Origin: Clostridium gelidum | Lineage (GTDB): Bacteria; Bacillota; Clostridia; Clostridiales; Clostridiaceae | DNA: 64,000 bases | NCBI RefSeq assembly: GCF_019977655.1 | Contig: NZ_AP024849.1 | Location: 5,551,001-5,615,000 of the forward strand | Direction: 5' to 3' | Shown here: in pieces, positions 1-11,100 of the stretch | Position numbering within the stretch: the first letter of the stretch is position 1 | How the letters are laid out: the number at the start of each line of letters is the position of its first letter | Notes under the pieces: model-generated | What the model was told of the DNA's origin: nothing | Database searches by the model: none | What the model saw: the letters and a program-made list of their open reading frames with translations, nothing else | Made by a program: the position numbers and the translations under genes

Positions 1-31
1 AAATAAAAAATTTATTTGAGTACTATAAAAA

Positions 32-1756
32 CTAAATTATTAACGTTCCACCTACAGTGAATTTATACACTTTACCATCAATTGTTTTAGTACCTGTTAC
101 CATTGTTCCATCTTCATTTAGATAGTATTTTGAATTAGAACTGATTAACCATCCCTTTTGCATTATTCCATTTGTATTTAGGTAATACCACTTCCCGCTG
201 TCAAGTAACCAACCAGTTTTCATTGTTCCATCAGTATTTAAATAATACCAATTTTTAGTTTTTGCAGTATTTACAGCTACGCTTGTGTCACTTGAAGTAT
301 TTGTAGCTGCAGCTTCTTCTTCATACCAGCCTGTCTTCATAGCTCCACTTGCATCTAGCAAATATTTTTTTCCATCTGTAGTATCTTGCCAGCCTTTTAA
401 CATAGCACCTTTTGTATCTAATAAATACCATTTGTCATTGTCTTTAAGCCATCCTGTTTTTCTAATTCCATTTTCATTTAAATAACAATATACGCCTTGC
501 TCTTTATCAAATAGCCATGAATTCTTTAATTGCTTTCCAGTTGCATCATTGTATATCCAGCCAGCCTCTGTTTGTACCCAGCCTTCTTTTTTAGTAGTTG
601 TATCAGTAGTAGCAACAGTATCTGCTGTGCCTCTAGTTATTGTTAATGTATATGTTCTTTTTTTATCATTTACTTCATCTTCAATTACTACCTTAACAGT
701 ATTTTCGCCTTTAGATAAAGAAACTTTCTTCTCATAATCATCCCCAGAATTTACTGCTTCTCCATTGATTGTAACTAAGTATTCTGTATCTTCTGGTTTT
801 GCACCTATTGTTACTTTACTAACTGAATCATCAAGTTTCACATTATAGGTCGCGTCTTCTTTTGAAAAATCAAGCTTACCATCACTTACAGTAAGATCAT
901 CCAAGTATATTGAATCCTTATTATCACTTGATGACGTCCCTCTTGTTACGTTTAAAGTATATGTTCTTTGGTTATCCTTATCATCTGTTACTTTTATTTT
1001 AATTTCATTTTTACCATTATCTAAAGAAACAGTTTTCCTATAGTTGTCGTTGCTATCTACTAATGTTCCATCTATTCTAACTCTATCACCACTATCTTCT
1101 GGTGGTGCTGTAATTTTTATTTCACTAACGTTTGCATCTACTTTTACATCATAACTAGTTCTTTGCTTCACGAAAGTTATTTCTCCTTTATTAAGGCTAA
1201 TCTTTTCTAAATATACAGAATCTTGTGTAGTGTCTTCATAAGCACTACCTGTTGTTTTCTTCACATTTATTTCATATGTTTCTTTACATATTCTTACGTC
1301 CTTACTGGTATCTTTAGCTTTTCTATATGCTGATAAAGATTCATATGTTCTCACATAAAGAGTTGTATTACCTTTTCCAAGTGAAATTTTTTCCCCTGGG
1401 TCAATTCCTGTTGCATCAGCTTTATCAGATGTGAAAATTCTAACTACGTAATCTGAACCCTTTGCAGTTGCATTTATTTTTATTCCATCACTATCATCTG
1501 TAAGTTTTACATAATACTCTTTATCATCATTTAATTTCACAGTACTTCCATTATAGTCATCACGTAAATCAAGAGTATCTCCATTTGTTGATTTTACAGT
1601 TAATGATTTTAACTCCTCAGAACTTGGAGAATATGAAGCTGCATAAACTGGCTTAGTTATAAAATTTAAAGCTACTCCTGGTGTTATAGCTGAAATTGCT
1701 GAAAAAGCATTAATAGTAAGTGTAAGTGCAATTATACGTTTGATATTTTTATTCAT
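32..1756 (-). CDS. Secreted cadherin-like / cell-wall-binding repeat protein
   Basis: A 574-residue exported surface protein. Residues 1-40 form a signal peptide with a basic N-terminus, a hydrophobic core and a VYA-A cleavage site. Three cadherin-like beta-sandwich modules (PF12733 type) follow at about 50-170, 185-275 and 285-380; the last two end in the family's RTYTLxxTRG motif. The C-terminus (about 385-574) is a run of roughly eight cell-wall-binding repeats (GW..., YYLNxxGxMxTGW) that should hold the protein non-covalently on the wall. I start at the ATG at 1756 because the in-frame ATG 18 bp upstream lies on the AGGGGG ribosome site itself. Ligand and function are unknown. A degraded relative lies at 17.7-18.2 kb. 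Confidence 0.85.
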   Translation of the reverse strand: MNKNIKRIIALTLTINAFSAISAITPGVALNFITKPVYAASYSPSSEELKSLTVKSTNGDTLDLRDDYNGSTVKLNDDKEYYVKLTDDSDGIKINATAKGSDYVVRIFTSDKADATGIDPGEKISLGKGNTTLYVRTYESLSAYRKAKDTSKDVRICKETYEINVKKTTGSAYEDTTQDSVYLEKISLNKGEITFVKQRTSYDVKVDANVSEIKITAPPEDSGDRVRIDGTLVDSNDNYRKTVSLDNGKNEIKIKVTDDKDNQRTYTLNVTRGTSSSDNKDSIYLDDLTVSDGKLDFSKEDATYNVKLDDSVSKVTIGAKPEDTEYLVTINGEAVNSGDDYEKKVSLSKGENTVKVVIEDEVNDKKRTYTLTITRGTADTVATTDTTTKKEGWVQTEAGWIYNDATGKQLKNSWLFDKEQGVYCYLNENGIRKTGWLKDNDKWYLLDTKGAMLKGWQDTTDGKKYLLDASGAMKTGWYEEEAAATNTSSDTSVAVNTAKTKNWYYLNTDGTMKTGWLLDSGKWYYLNTNGIMQKGWLISSNSKYYLNEDGTMVTGTKTIDGKVYKFTVGGTLII

Positions 1757-2000
1757 AATCTTTTTCCCCCTCATGTCATTATAAAATTAACCTTTTCAGG
1801 TAAAGTCCTTATTCTATACGTGAATTTAGTTGAATATTAAACTAACATAACTCACATACAATAATTTTACCATTATTCTTATGTAAAATCCAATTATTTC
1901 TGATTTCTCCCCACAATTTTCTATGTATTCTACATATTTCATGTATTAATGAACTTACTTTTTCAAATAATAATAATGTATTACAATTAATAATTTACAA

Positions 2001-2130
2001 TGTACAGTTTATGCCTTTTATGGGTAGTCTGCGACCAATTGAGAATGAAATTACTTTATAATTTCTTAAATATAATTCTTGAAAAGCCATAGGCTTTTCT
2101 TCCTCAATTGTCAATTGTCAATTGTTAATT
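2001..2130. repeat. Long direct repeat, left copy
   Basis: About 120 bp that recur with high similarity at 2727-2848. The shared order is TGTAC, TTTATGGGTAG, GACCAATT, a short palindrome around GAAATTACTT, then an AAAAGCCATAGGCTTTT hairpin and TTCC, ending in CAATTG-type repeats. The two copies bracket the two small genes between them. The rest of the gap 1757-2153 is AT-rich leader of the minus-strand gene, with no further feature seen. Confidence 0.75.
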
Positions 2131-2153
2131 GTTCATTGATAGGAGTGATTATT

Positions 2154-2402
2154 ATGAGTAAAGAAAAGATTACATCTAACCCAACTCAACAAGATTATGC
2201 TGTTTCAAAATTAACGGATATCTACTCAACAGCGTTAGAAGATTCTGATTCTGAAAATTTAAGACATACTAATAATTCAAGTGAAAGAAACATTAAGAAT
2301 AAAAATAACTCAAATATTTCCAGAACAAACCTAGATACACAGCTTATTGATTTGAATGCTGATGGCGATTCTGATGAATCTAATTATAACGATGAAATAT
2401 GA
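2154..2402 (+). CDS. Small hydrophilic Asn/Ser/Asp-rich protein
   Basis: An 82-residue protein starting MSKEKITSNP, with no signal peptide, membrane segment or cysteine and an acidic tail. I start at the ATG at 2154 because AGGAGTGATT stands just before it; the longer in-frame reading runs back through repeat DNA. The start region (GAGTGATTATTATG and MSKEK) closely matches that of the next gene (GAGATTATTATG and MDKEK), so the two look like diverged tandem copies. I do not recognise the family. The composition resembles small clostridial proteins of unknown role, possibly spore- or stress-related, but nothing here proves it. Confidence 0.6.
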   Translation: MSKEKITSNPTQQDYAVSKLTDIYSTALEDSDSENLRHTNNSSERNIKNKNNSNISRTNLDTQLIDLNADGDSDESNYNDEI

Positions 2403-2452
2403 AAATATATTAAAATTAGAAAGAATTATTAATTAAGATTGGAGAGATTATT

Positions 2453-2725
2453 ATGGATAAAGAAAAAGTACCTAATAATTTAAATTTAGAAAGCAGTTCT
2501 AGTAAAAAGTCAAGTAATACTAATTCACCAAAACTAATGAGCAATTCCTCTGAAAACATAGAACAATCATATTTGCCAAAAATGAGAACTGATTACACTC
2601 CAAGTAATGAAAGCGTTGAAAGTGCTACAGGTGTTGATTTTTCAATAAATATGCCAAATCCAGCAGCAGATCCCATTGTTTCAAATAATATATCTAATGC
2701 AGAATTTGATTATACAGAAGAGTAA
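2453..2725 (+). CDS. Small hydrophilic Ser/Asn-rich protein
   Basis: A 90-residue, cysteine-free protein starting MDKEKVPNNL, with a Ser/Lys/Asn-rich first half and a more ordered tail (TGVDFSINMPNP, acidic end). A GGAGAG ribosome site lies 9 bp before the ATG. It follows the 82-residue gene by 50 bp and is probably co-transcribed with it. Its stop codon touches the right copy of the long direct repeat. Function unknown; no known domain recognised. Confidence 0.6.
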   Translation: MDKEKVPNNLNLESSSSKKSSNTNSPKLMSNSSENIEQSYLPKMRTDYTPSNESVESATGVDFSINMPNPAADPIVSNNISNAEFDYTEE

Positions 2726-2726
2726 T

Positions 2727-2848
2727 GTACAATTTATACCCTTTATGGGTAGCCTGTGACCAATTAAGGATGAAATTACTTCGTAATTTCTTAAATATAA
2801 TTATTAAAAAGCCATAGGCTTTTCTTCCTTCATTGTTAATTGTTAATT
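2727..2848. repeat. Long direct repeat, right copy
   Basis: Second copy of the repeat at 2001-2130, with the same order of blocks including the AAAAGCC-GGCTTTT hairpin and a CAATTG-type end. A shortened version of the hairpin part with its TTCCTTAACTGTTAATTG tail occurs at about 31996-32040. Confidence 0.75.
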
Positions 2849-2952
2849 TCTAAAATTATTTGAATATTTTTTTTAATGTTGGTAAAAATAATAATTGTAC
2901 CCCATAATACTTAAACACTAGAGTTTATCATTTTAATTTAGTGTTTATTTCC

Positions 2953-2996
2953 AAAAAAAGTTTCCCATAAATTCAATACTTATGGGAAACTTTTTT
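2953..2996. terminator. Bidirectional rho-independent terminator
   Basis: A stem of GTTTCCCATAA against TTATGGGAAAC, loop ATTCAATAC, preceded by an A-run and followed by a T-run. It can end the small-gene transcript on the plus strand and read-through from the gene at 3279 on the minus strand. A near-identical stem is found at 5083-5119. Confidence 0.85.
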
Positions 2997-3028
2997 AATT
3001 AAATTATATAGATACGCATCTTCTAAAT

Positions 3029-3277
3029 TATACTTATATTGTGAATATATACGCATAACTAGAAATCAATGATACTCTTTTGTGCAGTGTTTCATTAGGA
3101 ATTTTGATGGTTGTGCTTCTTAGATTGTAAGTTGTTCCAAATATGCTTGTTCAAAGTTTACCTTTGAAGCAAGCATTTTGGTATAACTTGCGATCTTAGA
3201 AGCACCCATCAAAATTCCTTAGAAACCGAAACAACAGAGTATTATTGATTTCGGCGAGATACCGCCTAAGTGTAGTA
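3029..3277. repeat. Fold-back element (family A), behind MBL gene
   Basis: About 250 bp that fold on themselves almost end to end: the left arm around GAAATCAATGATACTC, TTAGGAATTTTGATGG and GTGCTTCTTAGAT pairs with the right arm around ATCTTAGAAGCACCC, CATCAAAATTCC and GAGTATTATTGATTTC. The outer right end (GATTTCGGCGAGATACCGCC) resembles the ends of the elements at 24651 and 29456, while the inner arms differ from them. It ends one base before the stop codon of the minus-strand gene at 3279. Confidence 0.75.
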
Positions 3278-3278
3278 T

Positions 3279-5009
3279 CTATTGGGAAACTGTCCAATTT
3301 TCTGGTGTTGCATATATTGAAATTCCATCTTTTGAACTTGTTTCATATATACTAACTCCATTTGAAGTTAAATTGCTATAAGCAACATTTTTTTGAACAT
3401 TTTCTTCTGCTCTGCTTATTATTCCTATATCTGGTTTTAAATATCTAATAAAGTCTACAGTTGATGATGTATCATTCCCATGATGTGGTACCTTTAATAC
3501 ATCAACATCTCTTCCATTTAATAAATCATTTACCCAGAAATCTTTTTCCGAATTCCATTCCATATCAGCAGCAAAGAAAGCTTGTAAATCTCCATAATTT
3601 AAATATACTAATGCTGAGCTTTCATTAATACTCCAATAATCTGCTGTAACTGCATCAGAACCTATTGGCCCAAAACCTTTGTCTGCTTGTACAAATTGTA
3701 ATATTTTACCTTTATCTATAAATTCACCTTTCTTTGTATTAGTGAATTTTATATCTTTATCTTCCATTGCTTGTACTGCATCTTGGTATATTTTATAGTC
3801 CAATTTCAGCATCTCAACACTTGCCTCATTTTTGCTTGTTACCTTTACATCTGAATACCAATCTTTCATTATTGCAATATCAGGCATATAAACTTTCTTA
3901 ACTTTAAATTTATCCAAAATAGAAGCTAGTCCACCAATATGGTCAGAATGTCCATGAGTAATTACAATATAGTCAATTACTCCTTTCCCATCTTCCTGTT
4001 TAAGGTCTTGCCCCTTTAAAAAATCAGCTACTTCTTGTGAAGTTTTTGCTTCTCCAGTATCAATGAGTACAGTTTCTCCACTTGGAAGCTTTATGAATTC
4101 ACAATCTGCATTTCCAACCTTTAAATATTTTATAAATAAATAATCTTTAATTTGTGTAGGCCCTATGTATCTTCCACTAGAATCAAATTTATCCATTACA
4201 TTATCTATAATTGCATCTCCAGTTGCAAGAGTACTATCTGCTTTAACATAATACTTATCAGATTTAGTATTTATCCATTCATTTGCTCCCATTACTCCCT
4301 CTTTAGTGGAATAATAATATTTCCCTTTGTAACTGTATATTCCAGTTTGAAGAATTCCAGTATCTCCAAAAAAATACCATTTATCTTCTATGTATTTCTT
4401 TTCTAGAGCCTTTACACCGTCATCATTTAAGTAATATTTTTTTCCTTCATCTTCAATCCAACCAGTTTCCATTATTCCATCTTTATTTAAATGATACCAA
4501 TTATAATTAATTAGCTTCCAACCAGTTTGCTCAATTCCAGCTTCATTGAAATAATACCATGAACCTTCAATTTTATTCCAGCCAATTGTTGCTGCATGAT
4601 TTTTATCTAAATAATACTCATAATCATTGTTAACACCAGGATTCTCATCTTTTTCCTTGAACCATCCCGTTTTTTCTAGTATTCCATCTTTAGTAACATA
4701 ATACAACTTTCCATCCATAGTTTTCCATAATGGAAAAGTTTCTATAACTGTTGTTCCCTCATTTTTAACTATTGATGAATCTTGATTTTGTCCAACCTTC
4801 CCCGCGCTTGGACTGTTTGCTCCTGTGTCTTTTTTACTAGATGATTTATTACTTTCATTATTTTGGGTACCTGTTGTGTTTTCACTTGTTGTAGTTATAG
4901 TATTTTGCTTGTCCACTTTATTCTCTGCTTTTGCATTGGTTCCCATAAACGACATACTTAATACGAAAATCATTGAAACTATGACTAACACCTTTTTTAT
5001 ATTTTGCAT
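3279..5009 (-). CDS. Secreted ComEC-type metallo-beta-lactamase-fold protein with cell-wall-binding repeats
   Basis: A 576-residue exported enzyme. A signal peptide (1-28), a Ser/Thr/Asn-rich spacer and about nine cell-wall-binding repeats (roughly 90-290) precede a metallo-beta-lactamase fold (about 295-565). The metal site is visible as THGHSDHIGG near residue 353, an aspartate in FFAADMEW near 460 and VPHHGND near 510, as in the extracellular domain of ComEC (COG2333). The likely activity is a metal-dependent phosphodiesterase or nuclease held at the cell wall; the substrate cannot be told. AAGGAGGC lies ahead of the ATG. It is preceded upstream by the glucan synthase gene but separated from it by a terminator. 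Confidence 0.85.
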   Translation of the reverse strand: MQNIKKVLVIVSMIFVLSMSFMGTNAKAENKVDKQNTITTTSENTTGTQNNESNKSSSKKDTGANSPSAGKVGQNQDSSIVKNEGTTVIETFPLWKTMDGKLYYVTKDGILEKTGWFKEKDENPGVNNDYEYYLDKNHAATIGWNKIEGSWYYFNEAGIEQTGWKLINYNWYHLNKDGIMETGWIEDEGKKYYLNDDGVKALEKKYIEDKWYFFGDTGILQTGIYSYKGKYYYSTKEGVMGANEWINTKSDKYYVKADSTLATGDAIIDNVMDKFDSSGRYIGPTQIKDYLFIKYLKVGNADCEFIKLPSGETVLIDTGEAKTSQEVADFLKGQDLKQEDGKGVIDYIVITHGHSDHIGGLASILDKFKVKKVYMPDIAIMKDWYSDVKVTSKNEASVEMLKLDYKIYQDAVQAMEDKDIKFTNTKKGEFIDKGKILQFVQADKGFGPIGSDAVTADYWSINESSALVYLNYGDLQAFFAADMEWNSEKDFWVNDLLNGRDVDVLKVPHHGNDTSSTVDFIRYLKPDIGIISRAEENVQKNVAYSNLTSNGVSIYETSSKDGISIYATPENWTVSQ

Positions 5010-5082
5010 AACCTATGTTGCCTCCTTAATATTCATAAGGAACATTATACTGCAAGATTTCAATTGTTTCAAATTTTAAATG

Positions 5083-5119
5083 CAAAAAACTTCCCATAAA
5101 TTTTGTATTTATGGGAAAT
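5083..5119 (-). terminator. Terminator of the glucan synthase gene
   Basis: On the minus strand CCCATAAATACAAAATTTATGGG is followed by AAGTTTTTTG, 40 bp past the stop at 5157. It has the same CCCATAA stem as the terminator at 2953. Confidence 0.85.
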
Positions 5120-5156
5120 GCTCTATATTTATATGATTTAAATATGTTAATATATA

Positions 5157-8100
5157 TTACTTTAGATATACTTCAATATTAAGTTTTCCTGCATCTCTTG
5201 GAATTATTTTGTCTTTAATATTCACTCCATTTATAACTACTTGCATTTCATTTCCATGTATGTTCTGCTGCTCTGATTTTGATGTCAAAGTTTTAGAGTT
5301 ATCCATAGAGTCATTGTATATATTTATATCTTCTTTATTAAACTTCAGTTTAATGTCTTCTTTTTCTAATCTAGATACCCTTATATCATAATCTTCTTTT
5401 TCATTTGTGATCTTTATTTCAAATTCGTTCCAATCTTTTGGCACGCAAGGATTTATAATATATCCTTTGTTTTTGACTTTTTTAAGACCTAAAATATCTT
5501 CAATTCCAACTCTATACATCCATCCCGATGCTCCAGTATACCAGCTCCAGCCTCCACGTCCAGAATGTGGTTCTTTTATGTACACATCCGCTGCCATTAC
5601 ATAAGGTTCTACTTTATAAGTCATACATTCTAATTCTGTTTTTGCATGATTTATTGGATTTATCATATTGAAATATTTGGTTGCTTTATCACCAAGTCCA
5701 AGCTTTGTTAAAGCCAATATAACCCAAACTGCTGCATGAGTATATTGTCCTCCATTTTCTCTTACTCCTGGTACATATCCTTTTATATATCCTGGCTCTA
5801 ATGCAGAATTACTAAATGGGGGTGAAAGTAACAATATCATCCCCTTATCTTTTTTAACAAGATTTCTATCTACAGCTTCCATAGCTTCAATTGCCCTTGC
5901 TCTTGCATCTATGTATGTTGTCATTTCATAAGCATCTACTGCTCTTTCTTCTCCATACACATTCATTGCACTTCCATCTGTTTTAGCTTCAATTTTAGTG
6001 TTTTTTTCAAATGCGCCTGAAATTATGGACCAGCTTTGAGCTAGTGAATCAATTTGACATTCTGGATCTTCTCTCGAGCCAAGTGGTGTACCATCGTCAA
6101 AATATGCTCTTCTATACCAGCCACCATCCCATGCATTTTTCTCTAAATTCTCTCTTATGAATTCTTTTCTTTCTTCATAATGATTTTTTGTTTCTTCATC
6201 ATTTTGCACTTCAGCAATTTCAATAAAGCTATTTAAAATTGAATATAAGAACCATCCAAGCCATACACTTTCTCCTTTTCCTTCATTTCCAACAGTACTC
6301 ATTCCATCGTTCCAATCTCCACTACCCATTAAAGGAATATTATGAGCACCAAATTTCAAGGATTTTTCTATAGCTTTCAAGCAATGTTCATATATAGTAC
6401 CTTCCTTTGAAGATTGATTTACTATAGTATATCTTTCATCTTCCCCTTCTCTTAAAGGCTCATCTTCTAAATAAGGTTCACTTTTATTTAAAATTTCATA
6501 ATCTCCTGTAGAATTAATATATTCTGCTGTTACATAAGGTAACCATAATAGATCATCACTAAACCTAGTCCTTATACCAGAATTTACAACTGGGTGCCAC
6601 CAATGCTGTACATCACCTTCTACATATTGTCTTGAAGCACTTCTTAAGATTTGTGCCTTTGTCATTTCAGGTTTCACTACTCCAAGTGCTAAAGAATCTT
6701 GAAGTTGATCTCTAAATCCGTAAGCTCCACCACTTTGATAAAATGCACTTCGACTTAAATATCTACAACTCAAGGTTTGATACAAAAGCCATCCATTTAA
6801 AAGATAATCTAAAGATTTGTCAGGTGTCTTAACTTGTATATTTCCTAGGAAATGACTCCAATATTGTTTTACCTTATCTAACTCCACTTCTACATTCTTA
6901 TAAGTCTTGTATTTATTTATTGTTTTCTCTATATTTTCCCTTTCTTCTTGCCCAAATAAAATAACTAATTCCTTCGATTCTCCTTTTCTTAATTTAACAC
7001 TTGTTGTAGCTGCTAAACAAGGATCATAAATTGCACCTGAACAGTTACTTAAATTATTGTGTTTCACACCTTCTGGCTTAGAAATCTCACCACCAATACC
7101 TAAAAATTCTTTATTATCTCCAGTAAAACTTAAATTTTCTCCGCCTAAAATAGTTAAATAAGCATTTAATTTACCAAAGTACTCACTATAAGGATTACTT
7201 CCTCCTATAAACCCACTATTATATGAAGTCTTTTTTTCATTTTGAGATAATTCACCACTTATATATGTAGAAATATATCTTGAACTATCGTATTCATAAA
7301 CACCCAAGACAAGCTTTGCATAATAAAACAATGAAATATTTCTATCTTCATCACTTAAGTTTACTAAAGTAACTCTTTGAATTTTTAATTTTTCACCAAT
7401 AGGTGCAAAAATCTCAAGTTTTCCTTTTAAATCATACGCAGTATGCTTGAATTCTGAATATCCAAAACTATGTTTTATTAAATAATCTCCATCATCTCTA
7501 ACTGGTTTTGGTGATATTGAAAAATAGTTTCCTGAAATATTATCTTTAATATAAAGAGCTTCACCTAAAGGATCTCTAATATAATCGTTACTCCAAGGTG
7601 TTATTTTATTTTCTCTAGAATTTCCACACCAAGTATATCCTGCACCTGACTCAGATATATGAAATCCAAAATCTTCATTAGAAATAACATTAATCCAAGG
7701 AGCTGGAGTATTCTTATAATTAGATAATTTAATTATATAGCTCTTATCTTCTTTGCTAAAACCACCATAGCCATTAAAGAAATCTAGATTTTCTGCATTA
7801 AAATCCTCATAAACATTTTCTGCATTGAAGTCTTCAAAAGCATTTTCTACATTGTAATCATCTTCTTTATTAACACTTTTCTCTAAATGTTCTTTTATTC
7901 CATTATACTTAAGTTGATCGTCTATTTCTTTTGTTTCCCCCGTTCCTAGACGTAAATCATCACTATTTAATACATCAATATCCTGATCATATTCTTCATA
8001 TTTTATTTCATTATTGTTTTCCATGGTTATATTTGAGGCTAAACTATTCTTTAAATCCACAGGCGAGTTTGAATCTATATAGGAATTTAGATTGTTCTGA

Positions 8101-11100
8101 CCATCTACATAAACCCTTGAAATACCTATTAATAAGTCTTTAACTTCAAGGTCCATAGTTGCTTTATTGTGAATAAATATTCCGCCTGCTTGGTTTAAGG
8201 TTTCTCCTCCACTTTCGAATTTTATGGCTTCCATTATTTTCTTTTGGATCGGTTCATCATAAGAAATCTCTTCATTATTATATATAATCAAATCTAATTT
8301 AACGCCTTTGAGCTTTAGATAATAATGGAATTTTATCATAGAGAATACTAATTTTATGTCTTTTTCTTTTTCAATCACTGCCATTATAATAGGGATATCT
8401 CCTGAAATTCCATAAGCCCACAAATCCTTTTGGTGTTTTGATATATTTTTAATATATTCTTCTCTGTTTTTTCTGTTGTTACTTAAAAAGAATATTTCAC
8501 TAGCAATACTTTGAAATATATTTGCCTCTTTACTCGTTATTTGAAATTTTCTAAGTTCAAGCTGCACTATTATGCTATAATCTTTGAATATTTTGTTTAG
8601 CTTACTTTGGGCACTATTTTCTCTACATAATTCTAAAATTTCTTCCTTAGAATCACATATTCCTGTTATATAGAAAACTTCCGTTTGTGAATGGGGCTCT
8701 AATCTAATTCTAGCTCTTAAACTCATTATAGGATCTAAAACTGTCCCTACTGTATTATCCAAAGCTTTATCATTATCCATAGCTAGTGGATATTTTAACT
8801 CTCTATTTCTGCCTATAAAGTTTATTCTAGAAGTTTCATATGTAATACTACCCGCAATCTTTCCATCTGCTATTATCTTATGAAATATATATGGGACTTT
8901 TGCATCTTTAACTCTTCCTCGTCTACTTCCTATAAGAATGTTTTCTTTTTCATCATATTCGGTTTCAACAAATAAATTAGAAAAAGCAGGATGTACTGCA
9001 TCCGCTCCAAAAGTAGCTAATGTTATTTCCATATAACTTGTTATTTCAATACTTCGGCCTTTGTCTCCTAAATTATTTAAAATTAACTTTCTAATTTCAA
9101 AACTGTCTTCTGAAGAAACTACAATTTCTGTTACAGTTTCAATATTTCCATCCTTTCTACTAAACTTACCTTTATCCAAATTAAATTCTGCTACATATTT
9201 ATCACCATAATTTTTGCAAGGTTCAAAGGTTGAACTCCAAAAATCATTAGAATTTAAATTCTTTATATAAAAGAACATTCCACTATCATCACTTGTAGAA
9301 TTCCCCTTCCATCTATAAAGCATAATATCATTTTTCTTAGAATATCCACTTCCACTGGCTGTAATCATAGATGAATATTCACCATTACTTAATAATAAAA
9401 GCTGTGGACTATCTGCATTTGCGTTTTTAAATATTCTTGGAATTAAGGTTTCTCCCTCAAAATACCTATTCTTTAAAGAAAAATCTTCATTTCTTTCAAA
9501 GGTTACATTTTGTGGAATTCTCTCCTTAAGCAGAAGCTCTGTTGCTTTAACTTCTGGCAAATTATGAAATCTATTAATCAAAATATTGTCATTCAAGACA
9601 TTATCTAAAGACATAAGAGACATGCCTAGATGATGAACCATATAAGTCATGATTTTATTAATTTTTTGTGTATTATTCAAAATTTCAGCATTTTCCTCAG
9701 ATGTTTCAACATCTTTTTCTAATACTTCAGACTCTTTTCCTAAGACTTCATAATCCCTATCCTGTAAATTATTTTCATATATATTTTCATTATCCTTAAA
9801 GTTATCCACAGTATCCACATTATTATCTCTATTTTTATTCCATATATTATCCACGTTTTTATCATAACTATCCACGATTTTATCGTGCTTATCCACATTA
9901 TCTTCGTTTTTATCCACATTTTGTGGATAATTATTTTCAATTGATAAAAAATTATCCTTACTTTTTCCTTTTATAGGTGTTTTCTCCACATACTTATCCA
10001 CAGGTGATTTTTTTAACATTTCATTTTGTGTTGCGCCTTTAGGAAGTGTCATTATATATTTATCTTCTCTAGCTTTAGTATAATCTATAGCTTCAATAAA
10101 TCCATATCTCCCGCATGCACCTATTTTTTCAAGTCTTTTTAGATTTTTAATTCCAGCATTCTTTGCAAAATTAAGTGTCATTAAAGTTGAATAAGGTGAT
10201 ATTACTATTTCATCTTCAAGACCGCTCTTTAATCCAAGACCAGGTATACCAAATGCTTTATATTGATAATTTTGTGCTGCATCAAATTTATAAAATGCAG
10301 ATTCTGATATTCCCCAGGTTGTTTTCTTTTGTTTTGCAAAATTTATTTGAGCTTTTATTACGGATCTATAAGTTTGACTAAGTAAGGTTCTAGGATAATT
10401 TTTCATTATTAATGAAGGCATAAAATACTCAAACATAGTTCCACTCCAAGATACAAGAGAATGAGTATGAAAAGCATTAGTCATTGCCCTGCTTAATTTA
10501 AACCAATGGGCAGAAGATACATCATTCTTAGCTATAGCAACAAATGATGCTGTTCTAGATTCCGATGCCAATAAATCATAATATGAATTTCCAAGAGAAT
10601 CTTCTTCTACATTGTATCCAATAGAAAATAACTCTCTAGTTTTATCATAAAGAAAACTAAAATTCATTTCTTCTGAAATTATATTAATATCTTCAATTAT
10701 TTTATCTATTTTATCCACATATTTTTTTAAAGTATAAATTCTTTCTCCTAATGTGCAATCAAAGTTATCCCCATTTTTTCTTTTGTAATCTTCGCACCTG
10801 TGGATTAATTCTATAATGTTTGGAACTCCCTCAAAAAATTCTTTACTGTATAACTTCTCTAAACCGCCTAAAATACAATTATAAGATTTAATTTTTTTCT
10901 GAACTTCATATGTAAGCTTATAAATCCAATAATTTGCCTCTTCGTTTAATTTATTTTTATCTTGATTTACCTTGCTTTCATTTTTATTGACTTTGTTTTC
11001 TTCTTTCTTAAAATCATTATCTTTGACCTCATCTAACTGCTTTGATTTACTTATTTTTTTATTATTTTTAAATGCCTCAACTTTCAGTGAAATTTCATTT

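Noticed and set aside
9740..9940. A 66-residue minus-strand frame within the glucan synthase gene
   Set aside because: It is an overlapping frame produced by the low-complexity VDK insert; composition is Ile/Met/Trp/Lys only.
9802..10002. The coding DnaA-box array as the chromosomal origin
   Set aside because: It is inside a long open frame, and no dnaA, dnaN, rpmH or gyr genes are near. A regulatory or chance origin is more likely than oriC.
10711..10719. A sixth exact TTATCCACA box as part of the coding array
   Set aside because: It is 700 bp away, and alone it could be chance (it encodes YVDK). I list it only as a note.
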